Positions 35,124 through 43,188 of a DNA stretch of 64,000 nucleotides are shown piece after piece. The position numbers and the translations under genes are program-made. The notes beneath the pieces are model-generated. The model did not search any database, was not told where the DNA came from, and was given only the letters and a program-made list of their open reading frames with translations. Origin of the DNA: Volucribacter amazonae (GTDB taxonomy: Bacteria > Pseudomonadota > Gammaproteobacteria > Enterobacterales > Pasteurellaceae); contig NZ_LWID01000001.1 of assembly GCF_029783845.1 (NCBI RefSeq), forward strand, positions 2,522,575-2,586,574. Direction: 5' to 3'. Each line of letters opens with the position of its first letter. Positions within the stretch are counted from its first letter, which is position 1.

Positions 35124-36122
35124 GTGAAGTTAGATGAACTCGCAAAAATTGCGGGCGTATCAAGGACTACCGTAAGTTATGTGGTAAACGGTAAAGCAAA
35201 GGAATACCGCGTTAGTGATAAAACTATTCAAAAAGTAACCGCACTTATTGAACAATATCAATATAAACCTAACGCCATTGCCGCAGGGTTAAGGGCAGGC
35301 AAGACAAATACCATAGGGTTAATTATTCCTGATTTTGAAAATAGTAGTTATGCTAGAATAGCCAATGCGTTAGAAAACCGTTGTAGAGAACATGGTTATC
35401 AGTTAATTATTACTTGTTCTAACGATAACCCTGCTAACGAAAAAGATTGTGCTAAAAATCTTTTTTTACGGAAAGTTGATGCGTTAATCGTTTCTACCTG
35501 TTTACCTAATCCGCAGGATTTTTATCCGCAAACAGCTAATAAAACGCCTATTGTTTATCTTGATCGTCCTAGTCAGGATACAGCAAGTTTAATGGTACTA
35601 TCTGATGATGAACAAGATGCTTATCATCTTGCACAAAATTTATTACAGTCCCATAAAAAAATGAATAATCTTTTATTTCTTGGGGCATTATCTGAACTAC
35701 CAGTAAGTCAACAACGTCAAGAGGGTTTTACACGTTTAACGCAAGAATATGGCATCAATGCCAATCTTATCTATGCTGAGCAATTTAGCAAAGAAGCAGC
35801 CAGCCAAGCATTTCAAACTTGGATTGCTCAACATGGTATCCCTGATAGTATTTTTGTTACCTCATTAACCTTGTTACGCGGTATTTTTCTCGTTTTATTA
35901 AATAACTATCAAAGCATTCCTAAATCCATTCACATTGCGACCTTTGGTAACCATGAAATGCTTGATCTTATTCCTAATTTAGTGATTTGTGCCGAGCAGA
36001 ACCATAGTAAAATTGTTGATACTCTATGGCAATTAATTGACAAGAAGTTAAATAAGAAAAAAGCGTTACAAGTAGAGAATATTACTATTATTCCTCGTCA
36101 TTTATTAGTGAGAAACACATAA
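35124..36122 (+). CDS. cra: Catabolite repressor/activator Cra (FruR), LacI family
   Basis: 332 residues. The N-terminal helix-turn-helix MKLDELAKIAGVSRTTVSYV and hinge YKPNAIAAGLRAGKTNTIGL closely match E. coli Cra. The sugar-phosphate-binding core follows (IIPDFENSSYARIANALE; IVYLDRP; ATFGNHEMLDLI). It controls carbon flow through glycolysis and gluconeogenesis in response to fructose phosphates. The start is a GTG at 35124, and AAGGAG lies 7 bp upstream. The base before it creates ATGTGA, a start-stop pair overlapping the GTG. An uptake signal lies inside (35238). Confidence 0.92.
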   Translation: MKLDELAKIAGVSRTTVSYVVNGKAKEYRVSDKTIQKVTALIEQYQYKPNAIAAGLRAGKTNTIGLIIPDFENSSYARIANALENRCREHGYQLIITCSNDNPANEKDCAKNLFLRKVDALIVSTCLPNPQDFYPQTANKTPIVYLDRPSQDTASLMVLSDDEQDAYHLAQNLLQSHKKMNNLLFLGALSELPVSQQRQEGFTRLTQEYGINANLIYAEQFSKEAASQAFQTWIAQHGIPDSIFVTSLTLLRGIFLVLLNNYQSIPKSIHIATFGNHEMLDLIPNLVICAEQNHSKIVDTLWQLIDKKLNKKKALQVENITIIPRHLLVRNT

Positions 36123-36127
36123 TTTTT

Positions 36128-36162
36128 CCCTTTATGATACGGCTTATCATAAAGGGCGAGTT
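36128..36162. terminator. Terminator between cra and dacB (convergent)
   Basis: CCCTTTATGATA CGGCT TATCATAAAGGG, a perfect 12-bp stem, followed by CGAGTTTTT on the + strand. It serves cra; dacB converges and ends at 36164. Confidence 0.8.
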
Positions 36163-36163
36163 T

Positions 36164-37591
36164 TTATTGACGATAAAGTTCATTATAAAGTTGATTTTCA
36201 AAACGGTTGAGTGGTGAACGTTGGGTTTTACTGTCTAATTCTCCCGTAGAATAACCATTGATAAATTGTACAAAAGCCACCGTTTCACCTCGAGCATTAG
36301 TCATAAATCCAGCAAGATTATAAACCCCTTTTAATGCCCCTGTTTTTGCTTTGATATTTTGTGCTAAAGGCGAAGCAAGCATAGAACCTCGCCCCCGTAA
36401 TGTGCCGTCCACGCCAGCGGTGGGAAAGCTCTCTAGTAATTGTAATTGGTCTTCGTGAGTAATAATATAGTCTAATACCCTTAGCATATCTTGTGCTGAA
36501 ATCAAATTATGACGTGATAAGCCTGAACCATCGGCGATAACCGCGTTACCAAGTGGAATATTAGCTTTTGTTTGCAAAATTTGTTTCATCGCTAAACTGC
36601 CTAATTGGAAGGTCGCAGGGCGTTTATAATAATGGTAAGCAATGGTTCTAAATAAAGCATCGGCAATTTGATTATCTGATTTTTTCATCATTTTCTTGAT
36701 TAATTCAGATAAGGAAGCGGATTGATGTTGTGCGAATAATTGCCCTTGTTGTGGATTAATCGCTTGCTGAACTTGACCTGTAAATGTAATACCTAATTGC
36801 TTTAATTGACGTTGTATTATCGCAACACCATAACTATCGGGATCTTGTACCGCAAAACTTAATCCAAAAGGCTTATTTTGTCGTCTAATACAGCCTTTGA
36901 TTTGGTAACGATTATTGTCATGAACTACGGCATCAAGCAAGCAATAATTTGCCTCTTTATTATCAACAATACGCACTTGCCCAAAGACTTGAACAGGAAA
37001 ACTTGCTGGAACATTAAATTTGGCGACTTCACCAACAGGGTAATTGGCATCTAAATTCACATAGAAACAATTGTTATCTAAATTAATTGCTGCGGGAGGA
37101 GCATTAAAACACATGGTTAAATCATTCCAAATCCAACCAGCTGCACGATCGTGGCTAGCAAAAATGGCAGTATCAATAATCAAATTACCATCAATTTTTT
37201 CAATACCTTGTTGCTTTAATTGAGCAAGTAATTGATATAGTTGTCCACTGGTTAAATCAGGATCGCCATTAAATTGAACCACCAAATTACCTTGTAACAC
37301 GCCATTTTTTATTTTACCTTGCGTTAAAAGGCTAGTATTAAAACGGAATGAATCGGGTAAAAAAAGTTTTGCAGTCAGTGCGGTGAGAACTTTTTGTGTA
37401 CTCGCTGGCAGCATAAATAAATCGGCATGATATTGATCAATCATTTTATTTTGTGAAATATTTTTTGCAATAAAGGCGAGATTAGTCCCCACAGGAAGCT
37501 GTGAATTAAGAGATTTTGCTTCAGTAGCAAGAGCGAAAGGGGAGGATAGTAAGGTTGTTACAAATAAAGATAAGGTAAACAGCTTGTTCAT
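36164..37591 (-). CDS. dacB: D-alanyl-D-alanine carboxypeptidase/endopeptidase PBP4
   Basis: 475 residues from the ATG at 37591, followed by a signal peptide ending FALA; an extension to 37669 would precede the signal and is rejected. Active-site motifs of class C penicillin-binding proteins are present: SXXK in PASTQKVLTALTA, SXN in KKSDNQIADALF, and KTG in IKAKTGALKGVY. It is a periplasmic peptidoglycan hydrolase that trims and cleaves cross-links. Divergent from greA across 172 bp, an arrangement also known in Haemophilus. Confidence 0.93.
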   Translation of the reverse strand: MNKLFTLSLFVTTLLSSPFALATEAKSLNSQLPVGTNLAFIAKNISQNKMIDQYHADLFMLPASTQKVLTALTAKLFLPDSFRFNTSLLTQGKIKNGVLQGNLVVQFNGDPDLTSGQLYQLLAQLKQQGIEKIDGNLIIDTAIFASHDRAAGWIWNDLTMCFNAPPAAINLDNNCFYVNLDANYPVGEVAKFNVPASFPVQVFGQVRIVDNKEANYCLLDAVVHDNNRYQIKGCIRRQNKPFGLSFAVQDPDSYGVAIIQRQLKQLGITFTGQVQQAINPQQGQLFAQHQSASLSELIKKMMKKSDNQIADALFRTIAYHYYKRPATFQLGSLAMKQILQTKANIPLGNAVIADGSGLSRHNLISAQDMLRVLDYIITHEDQLQLLESFPTAGVDGTLRGRGSMLASPLAQNIKAKTGALKGVYNLAGFMTNARGETVAFVQFINGYSTGELDSKTQRSPLNRFENQLYNELYRQ

Positions 37592-37703
37592 TATGAATGA
37601 TACGTCTAAAAAATCACGAGAAATTATTATAGCATTGTTGATAAAAAAATGTGTTACAATAATCGTCATATTGAGGTGGTTTAGATTAACCCGATAAAAA
37701 CAC

Positions 37704-37741
37704 TAAGCCTAGCTTTAGTTATAAAGCTAAGCTATTTTTTT
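37704..37741 (+). terminator. Leader terminator upstream of greA (GraL-like)
   Basis: AGCCTAGCTTT AGTTAT AAAGCTAAGCT is an 11-position stem with one mismatch, followed by ATTTTTTT. It lies in the greA 5' leader, not after a + strand gene, so it should prematurely end greA transcripts. In E. coli the greA leader terminates similarly and gives the GraL sRNA. Confidence 0.6.
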
Positions 37742-37763
37742 ATTCAATTTTTAAGGAGTAATG

Positions 37764-38240
37764 ATGAATCAGATTCCGATGACAGTACGTGGCGCTGAAC
37801 AATTAAGAGAAGAACTTGATTTTTTAAAAACAGTAAGACGCCCTGAAATTATTAAGGCGATTGCTGAGGCAAGAGAACATGGGGATTTAAAAGAAAATGC
37901 GGAATATCATGCAGCTCGTGAACAACAAGGATTTTGTGAGGGGCGTATTCAAGAAATTGAAGGAAAACTAGCGAACTGTCAAATTATTGATATTACTAAA
38001 ATGACTAATAATGGTAAGGTTATTTTTGGCGCAACAGTGGTATTATTAAATACAGCTACAGAAGAAGAAATGACTTATCGTATCGTAGGTGATGATGAAG
38101 CAAATATCAAAGAGGGGCTTATTTCAGTAAATTCGCCAATAGCCAGAGGGCTTATTGGTAAAGAAGTTGATGATACCGTAAATATTGCCACTCCGGGCGG
38201 TAATGTTGAATTTGAAATTATTGAAGTGAATTATATTTAA
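37764..38240 (+). CDS. greA: Transcript cleavage factor GreA
   Basis: 158 residues from the second of two tandem ATGs (37764), five bases after AAGGAG and giving the E. coli start MNQIPMT. The N-terminal coiled-coil finger (LREELDFLKTVRRPEI ... AREHGDLKENAEYHAAREQQ) carries the acidic tip, followed by the globular FKBP-like domain (ARGLIGKEVDDTV). It rescues backtracked RNA polymerase. Confidence 0.95.
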   Translation: MNQIPMTVRGAEQLREELDFLKTVRRPEIIKAIAEAREHGDLKENAEYHAAREQQGFCEGRIQEIEGKLANCQIIDITKMTNNGKVIFGATVVLLNTATEEEMTYRIVGDDEANIKEGLISVNSPIARGLIGKEVDDTVNIATPGGNVEFEIIEVNYI

Positions 38241-38245
38241 ACAAG

Positions 38246-38279
38246 TAAATAACCTGCAAATATGCAGGTTATTGTTTAT
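38246..38279. terminator. Terminator between greA and yhbY (convergent)
   Basis: AATAACCTGCA AATA TGCAGGTTATT, a perfect 11-bp stem followed by GTTTATT; likely used from both sides. Confidence 0.75.
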
Positions 38280-38292
38280 TCTAAAGACTATA

Positions 38293-38589
38293 TTATTTAC
38301 GTGGCAAAGTAATCTTTTTTTCCTCTGATGGGCGATAAAGCACTAAAATATGCCCAATAGTTTGTACCGCACAAGCCTGAGTTTCTCTCACAATCGCCTC
38401 AATAATTAATTGCTTGGTTTCACGATCTGCCCCTGCAATTTTGACTTTGATTAATTCGTGATGGGAAAGGGCATTATCTATTTCCGCTAATACACCTTCC
38501 GTAAGCCCATGTCCGCCGAGCATAACGACAGGATTTAAATGATGAGCTAATCCTTTTAAATATTGTTTTTGTTTTGTGGATAATTGCAT
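38293..38589 (-). CDS. yhbY: Ribosome-associated RNA-binding protein YhbY (CRM domain)
   Basis: 98 residues, full length. The CRM-domain signature is clear: LSTKQKQYLKGLAHHLNPVV, the GGHGLTEGVLAEI loop with the GxxG-type motif, and ALSHHELIKVKIAG. YhbY binds pre-50S ribosomal particles. It is the same neighbour of greA as in other gammaproteobacteria. Confidence 0.93.
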   Translation of the reverse strand: MQLSTKQKQYLKGLAHHLNPVVMLGGHGLTEGVLAEIDNALSHHELIKVKIAGADRETKQLIIEAIVRETQACAVQTIGHILVLYRPSEEKKITLPRK

Positions 38590-38785
38590 AATATGTTGTC
38601 CTTGTTAATTCTAATCTGGCTATTTTAAAGCAATATCCATATCTTGCAATGACTAGATAAAAAAGAAAAGCAATTATTAGCGTTAAATGTCGCATATTTT
38701 GTCTTTAACTTTTAGCAATAAAATAAGATTTTATGTTACAATGTGAAAATTCTTTTTGTTTATATTTTTGGTGTCGGAGGAAGAG

Positions 38786-39424
38786 ATGACAACCGCAGCG
38801 AATAAACGCTCAGTAATGACCCTTTTTACAGATAATTCAGATATTTATTGTCATCAAGTAAAAATCGTTTTAGCAGAGAAAGGCGTTACCTATGAGGCGG
38901 AGGTTGTAGATCCGCAAGCCTTATCAGAAGATTTGATGGAATTAAATCCTTATGGAACCTTGCCTACTTTAGTTGATAGAGATTTAGTTTTATTTAATTC
39001 TCGTATTATTATGGAATATCTTGATGAACGTTTTCCTCACCCGCCATTAATGCCTGTTTATCCAGTGGCGAGAGGAAAATGCCGTTTATTAATGTTGCGT
39101 ATTGAACAAGATTGGTATCCAACATTATTCCTTGCAGAACGAGGCACTGACGAAGAGCGAGTCAAAGCATTAAAACAATTAAAAGAAGAAATTCTTGCTG
39201 TTGCTCCTATTTTTAGCCAAACCCCTTATTTTATGAGTGAAGAGTTTGGTTTAGTGGATTGCTATGTTGCGCCGTTATTATGGCGTATGCAACTACTTGG
39301 TGTAGAGTTTACGGGAGCAGGTAGCAAGGCGATTAAAGGTTATATGGCAAGAGTATTCGCACGAGATTCCTTTGAACAATCTTTAGGTAATGCCGTACCT
39401 AAAAATTTAATGGATGAAAAATAA
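38786..39424 (+). CDS. sspA: Stringent starvation protein A
   Basis: 212 residues from the ATG at 38786, after TCGGAGGAAGAG; a longer in-frame start at 38756 lies upstream of this ribosome site. It has a glutathione-S-transferase fold without the usual catalytic residue: VMTLFTDNSDIYCHQVKIVL, then NPYGTLPTLVDRD and ALVDCY-type helix (FGLVDCYVAPLLW). SspA binds RNA polymerase and alters transcription under starvation and acid stress. Its stop overlaps sspB (TAATG). Confidence 0.93.
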   Translation: MTTAANKRSVMTLFTDNSDIYCHQVKIVLAEKGVTYEAEVVDPQALSEDLMELNPYGTLPTLVDRDLVLFNSRIIMEYLDERFPHPPLMPVYPVARGKCRLLMLRIEQDWYPTLFLAERGTDEERVKALKQLKEEILAVAPIFSQTPYFMSEEFGLVDCYVAPLLWRMQLLGVEFTGAGSKAIKGYMARVFARDSFEQSLGNAVPKNLMDEK

Positions 39425-39894
39425 TGGAACAATCAGGATTATTACCTAAACGTCCTTATTTATTAAAGGCCTATTTTGATTGGCTAGTAGATAATGATTT
39501 AACCCCTTATTTGGTTGTTGATGCCACATATCCCCATGTGAAAGTCCCTACGGAATATGTAAAAGATGGGCAAATCGTGCTAAATTTATCCGTCAATGCC
39601 ACAGGGAATTTGCAAATAAATTCGGATTTTATTCAATTTAATGCACGTTTTCGTGGAATTCCGCAAGAAATTTATATTCCTATGGGGGCGGCATTGGCGA
39701 TTTATGCTAGAGAAAATGGCGATGGTGTGATGTTTGAATATGAGCCTGCTTATGCGATTAATGCGTTATCGCAGGATCAGCCTACGGATTTTATGAATGT
39801 CGTGGAGAATAAAGACAAGCATACTAATAATGCAAAATCTCAAGCGAAATCTGTTGATAAGAAATCAACTTCTCATTTACGCATTGTAAAATAA
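39424..39894 (+). CDS. sspB: ClpXP specificity adaptor SspB
   Basis: 156 residues. The N-terminal substrate-binding domain begins KRPYLLKAYFDWLVDNDLTP and includes ATYPHVKVP and GIPQEIYIP. A flexible linker follows, and the C-terminal tail SHLRIVK matches the ClpX-docking peptide (LRVVK-type). It delivers ssrA-tagged proteins to ClpXP. Operon with sspA. An uptake signal (39906) begins 11 bp after the stop. Confidence 0.94.
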   Translation: MEQSGLLPKRPYLLKAYFDWLVDNDLTPYLVVDATYPHVKVPTEYVKDGQIVLNLSVNATGNLQINSDFIQFNARFRGIPQEIYIPMGAALAIYARENGDGVMFEYEPAYAINALSQDQPTDFMNVVENKDKHTNNAKSQAKSVDKKSTSHLRIVK

Positions 39895-39998
39895 TTGAAA
39901 AATAGACCGCACTTTTATGCTTTGTTTACTCTTGGAAAGTACGGTCTTTTTTGTTAGAGTTTTTAATCCCTTTTATTTATGAACATTAGGAAGAAATT

Positions 39999-40826
39999 AT
40001 GTCAAATTTACAACAAATTATTGAAACCGCTTTTGAAAAACGTGCTGAAATTACGCCAAAAACCGTAGATGCGGAATTAAAATCAGCTATTAATGAAGTA
40101 ATTGCGGGATTAGATTCTGGAAAATATCGTGTTGCTGAAAAAATAAATGGTGAATGGGTTGTTCATCAATGGTTGAAAAAAGCGGTATTATTGTCTTTCC
40201 GTATCAATGATAATCAGTTAGTGGCGGGTGCTGAAACTAATTATTACGATAAAGTCCCAATGAAATTCGCAAATTATGATGAAGCTCGTTTTCAACAAGA
40301 AGGTTTTCGTGTTGTACCTCCAGCAGCGGTTCGTCAAGGGGCGTTTATCGCAAAAAATACTGTACTTATGCCGTCTTATGTTAATATCGGTGCTTATGTT
40401 GATGAAGGGACAATGGTTGATACTTGGGCTACTGTAGGTTCTTGTGCACAAATTGGTAAAAATGTGCATTTATCTGGTGGTGTTGGCATTGGAGGCGTGT
40501 TAGAGCCTTTACAAGCAAATCCGACAATTATTGAAGATAACTGCTTTATTGGCGCTCGTTCAGAAATCGTTGAGGGCGTAATCGTTGAAGAGGGTTCTGT
40601 TATTTCTATGGGCGTATTTATTGGTCAATCTACCAAGATTTATGATCGTGAAACAGGCGAAATCCACTATGGTCGTGTACCTGCTGGATCAGTGGTTGTA
40701 TCTGGTAGCTTACCTTCTAAATGCGGTAAATATAGCTTATATGCGGCAGTCATTGTCAAAAAAGTTGATGAAAAAACACGCGGAAAAGTAGGTATTAACG
40801 AATTATTACGTTCTATTGACGAATAA
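39999..40826 (+). CDS. dapD: Tetrahydrodipicolinate N-succinyltransferase
   Basis: 275 residues, as in E. coli (274). An N-terminal helical domain precedes a left-handed beta-helix of hexapeptide repeats (VNIGAYVDEGTMVDTWATVG, GKNVHLSGGVGIGGVL, EDNCFIGARSEIVEG). It catalyses a step of the succinylase lysine/diaminopimelate pathway. Good ribosome site (AGGAAG). Confidence 0.95.
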   Translation: MSNLQQIIETAFEKRAEITPKTVDAELKSAINEVIAGLDSGKYRVAEKINGEWVVHQWLKKAVLLSFRINDNQLVAGAETNYYDKVPMKFANYDEARFQQEGFRVVPPAAVRQGAFIAKNTVLMPSYVNIGAYVDEGTMVDTWATVGSCAQIGKNVHLSGGVGIGGVLEPLQANPTIIEDNCFIGARSEIVEGVIVEEGSVISMGVFIGQSTKIYDRETGEIHYGRVPAGSVVVSGSLPSKCGKYSLYAAVIVKKVDEKTRGKVGINELLRSIDE

Positions 40827-40861
40827 TATTAACCTAACTTCTTCTATTTTATGTTACAATC

Positions 40862-40893
40862 CGTTGGCTTAGGAAATTTACACTAAGCTAACG
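40862..40893 (+). other. Hairpin between dapD and the repetitive lipoprotein gene
   Basis: CGTTGGCTTAG ... CTAAGCTAACG, an 11-bp stem with one G-U pair and a 10-base loop but no U-tail. A TACAAT hexamer at 40854-40859 could place it at the 5' end of the lipoprotein mRNA, where it might stabilise the transcript. Confidence 0.4.
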
Positions 40894-40928
40894 ATAAAAT
40901 CTCTATATCACTATATTTAGGAGTAATT

Positions 40929-41495
40929 ATGAAAAAGTCAGTATTGGCTACTTTAGTATTAAGTGCAACAGTTGCGTTGGCAGCTTGTAACGATGAAAAA
41001 GTAAACCAAGCAGCGGATAAAGTCAAAGAAGCTGCTGTTGAAGTAAAAGATGTTACCGTAGAGAAAGCCACTGAAGCAAAAGATGCGGTAGTAGAAAAAG
41101 CAACCGAAGCGAAAGATGCTGTTGTGAGCAAATATAATGAAGTAAAAGATTCTGTATCTGATAAAGCAGATGATGCACAAAAAGCAACGGAACAGAAAAC
41201 AGATGAAGTTCAACAAAAAGCTGAAGAGTTAAAAACAGATACAGAGCAAAAAGCCGATGAAGTAAAATCTTCAGTAAGCGAAAAAGTTGATGCTGTTGAA
41301 GATAAAACTGAAGAATTAAAACAAGATGTAGCGGATAAAGCTAAAGAAGTGAAAGCTGATGCACAAGAAACGTTTGATAAAGCAGAAGATAAAGCGGCAG
41401 AATTAAAAGAAGCTGCGGCGAATAAACTTGACGCTGCCGCCGATGCGGTTTCTGAAAAAGCAGATGAATTAAAAGAAGCTGTTGAGTCTAAATAA
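40929..41495 (+). CDS. Lysine/alanine/glutamate-rich repetitive helical lipoprotein
   Basis: 188 residues. Lipoprotein signal with lipobox ALAAC (Cys21). The rest is an uninterrupted amphipathic helix pattern of 11-residue units such as EKATEAKDAVV, occurring twice in exact tandem (33-bp repeats at 41061-41093 and 41094-41126), with looser units to the end (KADELKEAVESK). This resembles LEA/apolipoprotein-like helical repeats and some surface-coating lipoproteins. It stands alone between two terminators or hairpins with a strong ribosome site (AGGAG), so it is probably well expressed. The function is unknown. Confidence 0.8.
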   Translation: MKKSVLATLVLSATVALAACNDEKVNQAADKVKEAAVEVKDVTVEKATEAKDAVVEKATEAKDAVVSKYNEVKDSVSDKADDAQKATEQKTDEVQQKAEELKTDTEQKADEVKSSVSEKVDAVEDKTEELKQDVADKAKEVKADAQETFDKAEDKAAELKEAAANKLDAAADAVSEKADELKEAVESK

Positions 41496-41513
41496 TTAAA
41501 TTTGTTTTATATG

Positions 41514-41543
41514 AAAAACCATCGATTTATCGATGGTTTTTTT
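41514..41543 (+). terminator. Terminator of the repetitive lipoprotein gene
   Basis: AAAAACCATCGAT TTAT CGATGGTTTTTTT: long perfect stem with T-run, 18 bp after the stop. Confidence 0.9.
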
Positions 41544-41640
41544 ATGTTTGAAAGTCTGAAATATTGGTGGTATAAGAAAATTTTCTAAAATTCCACCGCA
41601 CTTTTATAGTCGTTTTATTAAAAATGGGACAACTAAGTGT

Positions 41641-41671
41641 ACGTATCCCCCTTAATAAGGGGGATACGGAT
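41641..41671 (-). terminator. Terminator of putA-putP
   Basis: CGTATCCCCC TTAATAA GGGGGATACG, a perfect 10-bp stem immediately downstream of the putP stop on the minus strand. A short TATAGTCGTT-like remnant (41605-41632) lies next to it. Confidence 0.7.
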
Positions 41672-41674
41672 TTA

Positions 41675-43174
41675 TTAGCATTTACGATTAAATTCATTTA
41701 ATGCTTGATCAAATTTTTCCGCAACATCAGGATTAACAGGCGATAATGCAGAAGAGGTTAGCGTAATAAAGGAACAAACTAAAAAGCCCGGAATAATTTC
41801 ATAGAGTTTGGCGAGATCTGTCCAACCTAGATATTTCATTAATGGCGACCAAATTACCACCGTTACAGCCCCAGAGAGCATACCCCATAAAGCCGCATTA
41901 GAACTAATGTTGCGGTTAAATAATGAAAGAATTACCACTGGTCCAAAAGCTGCACCAAACCCTGCCCAAGCATAAGATACTAAGCTCATCACTTTTGATT
42001 CTGGATCTTGAGCAATGACAATCGCAATAATAGCGATAACGAGAACCATAATGCGACCAACCCAAACTAACTCTAAACTTGAAGCGGTTTTGCGTAAAAA
42101 ACCTTTGTAGAAATCTTCAGTAATCGCAGCGGAACACATTAATAATTGGGCAGAGAGGGTACTCATAATTGCCGCCAAAATAGCTGATAATACAATCCCT
42201 ACAATCCAAGGATTAAATAAGATTTTTGATAACTCAATAAAAATAGATTCGGCATTAGCAAGCGGAATGTGATTAACGCTGAAATAGGCTAAACCAAAAT
42301 ACCCCACAGCCACAGCACCGCCTAAACATAAAAACATCCAAGTAATACCAATACGGCGAGCTTGGTTTAGCGATTGTACGGTGTCAGCCGCCATAAAGCG
42401 AGCTAAAATGTGTGGTTGCCCAAAATAGCCTAAGCCCCAAGCCAAGGCAGAAATAACGCCGATGCCTGAAACATTGTGTAACCAATTAGAGTAAGGGATT
42501 TGGGTAATAGCTGATTTTGCTTCTAATGCAAGGGTAATATCATTCCAGCTTAAATGAATTAATACCATTACTGGAGCAAGAAGCAAGGCAAAGATCATTA
42601 AAGTGGCTTGAATAGTATCGCTCCAAGATACCGCTAAATAACCACCGATAAAAGTATAAGCAATGGTAGCAAATGCTCCTAACCAAAGGGCAGTAGTATA
42701 ATCTAACCCCAGTAAGCCTTGGAATAATTTCGCCCCAGCTACCACACCAGAAGCACAATAAATGGTAAAGAAAAATAAAATAATGGCTGATGAAATAATT
42801 TTTAAGGCTTTTTTCTGATAAGGAAAGCGTTGGGCAAAAAATTCTGGCAAAGTAAGGGCATTGTTGTAGGTTTCGGTGAAGATCCGTAACCGTCCCGCCA
42901 CGATGCGATAATTAAAATAAGCCCCTATGGTTAAGCCAATAGCAATCCAAGCCTCAGATAAACCTGATAAGAAAATGGCACCGGGTAACCCCATTAATAG
43001 CCAACCTGACATATCGGACGCTCCTGCCGACATTGCGGTAACGAAACTGCCCATTTTTCGCCCGCCCAGAATATAATCATCAAAATTCTGGGTGGAGCGA
43101 TAGGCATAGATCCCTATGGCTAAAATAACAACGAGGTATAAACCAAAAGTAATGTAGATTTGATAGTTTTGCAT
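41675..43174 (-). CDS. putP: Sodium/proline symporter PutP
   Basis: 499 residues with 12-13 membrane helices of the sodium:solute symporter family. GGRKMGSFVTAMSAGASDMSGW and the following GLPGAIFLSGLSEAW match PutP's sodium- and proline-binding helix 2. Later, GYFGQPHILARFMA and ILAAIMSTLSAQLLMCSAAI also fit. It lies 14 bp after putA on the same strand, so uptake and catabolism form one operon, unlike the divergent E. coli pair. Confidence 0.93.
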   Translation of the reverse strand: MQNYQIYITFGLYLVVILAIGIYAYRSTQNFDDYILGGRKMGSFVTAMSAGASDMSGWLLMGLPGAIFLSGLSEAWIAIGLTIGAYFNYRIVAGRLRIFTETYNNALTLPEFFAQRFPYQKKALKIISSAIILFFFTIYCASGVVAGAKLFQGLLGLDYTTALWLGAFATIAYTFIGGYLAVSWSDTIQATLMIFALLLAPVMVLIHLSWNDITLALEAKSAITQIPYSNWLHNVSGIGVISALAWGLGYFGQPHILARFMAADTVQSLNQARRIGITWMFLCLGGAVAVGYFGLAYFSVNHIPLANAESIFIELSKILFNPWIVGIVLSAILAAIMSTLSAQLLMCSAAITEDFYKGFLRKTASSLELVWVGRIMVLVIAIIAIVIAQDPESKVMSLVSYAWAGFGAAFGPVVILSLFNRNISSNAALWGMLSGAVTVVIWSPLMKYLGWTDLAKLYEIIPGFLVCSFITLTSSALSPVNPDVAEKFDQALNEFNRKC

Positions 43175-43188
43175 AAACTTCCCCTTTT

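Noticed and set aside
41061..41126. 33-bp direct repeats that could suggest a CRISPR array
   Set aside because: They are contiguous codon repeats inside a lipoprotein gene with no spacers and no cas genes.
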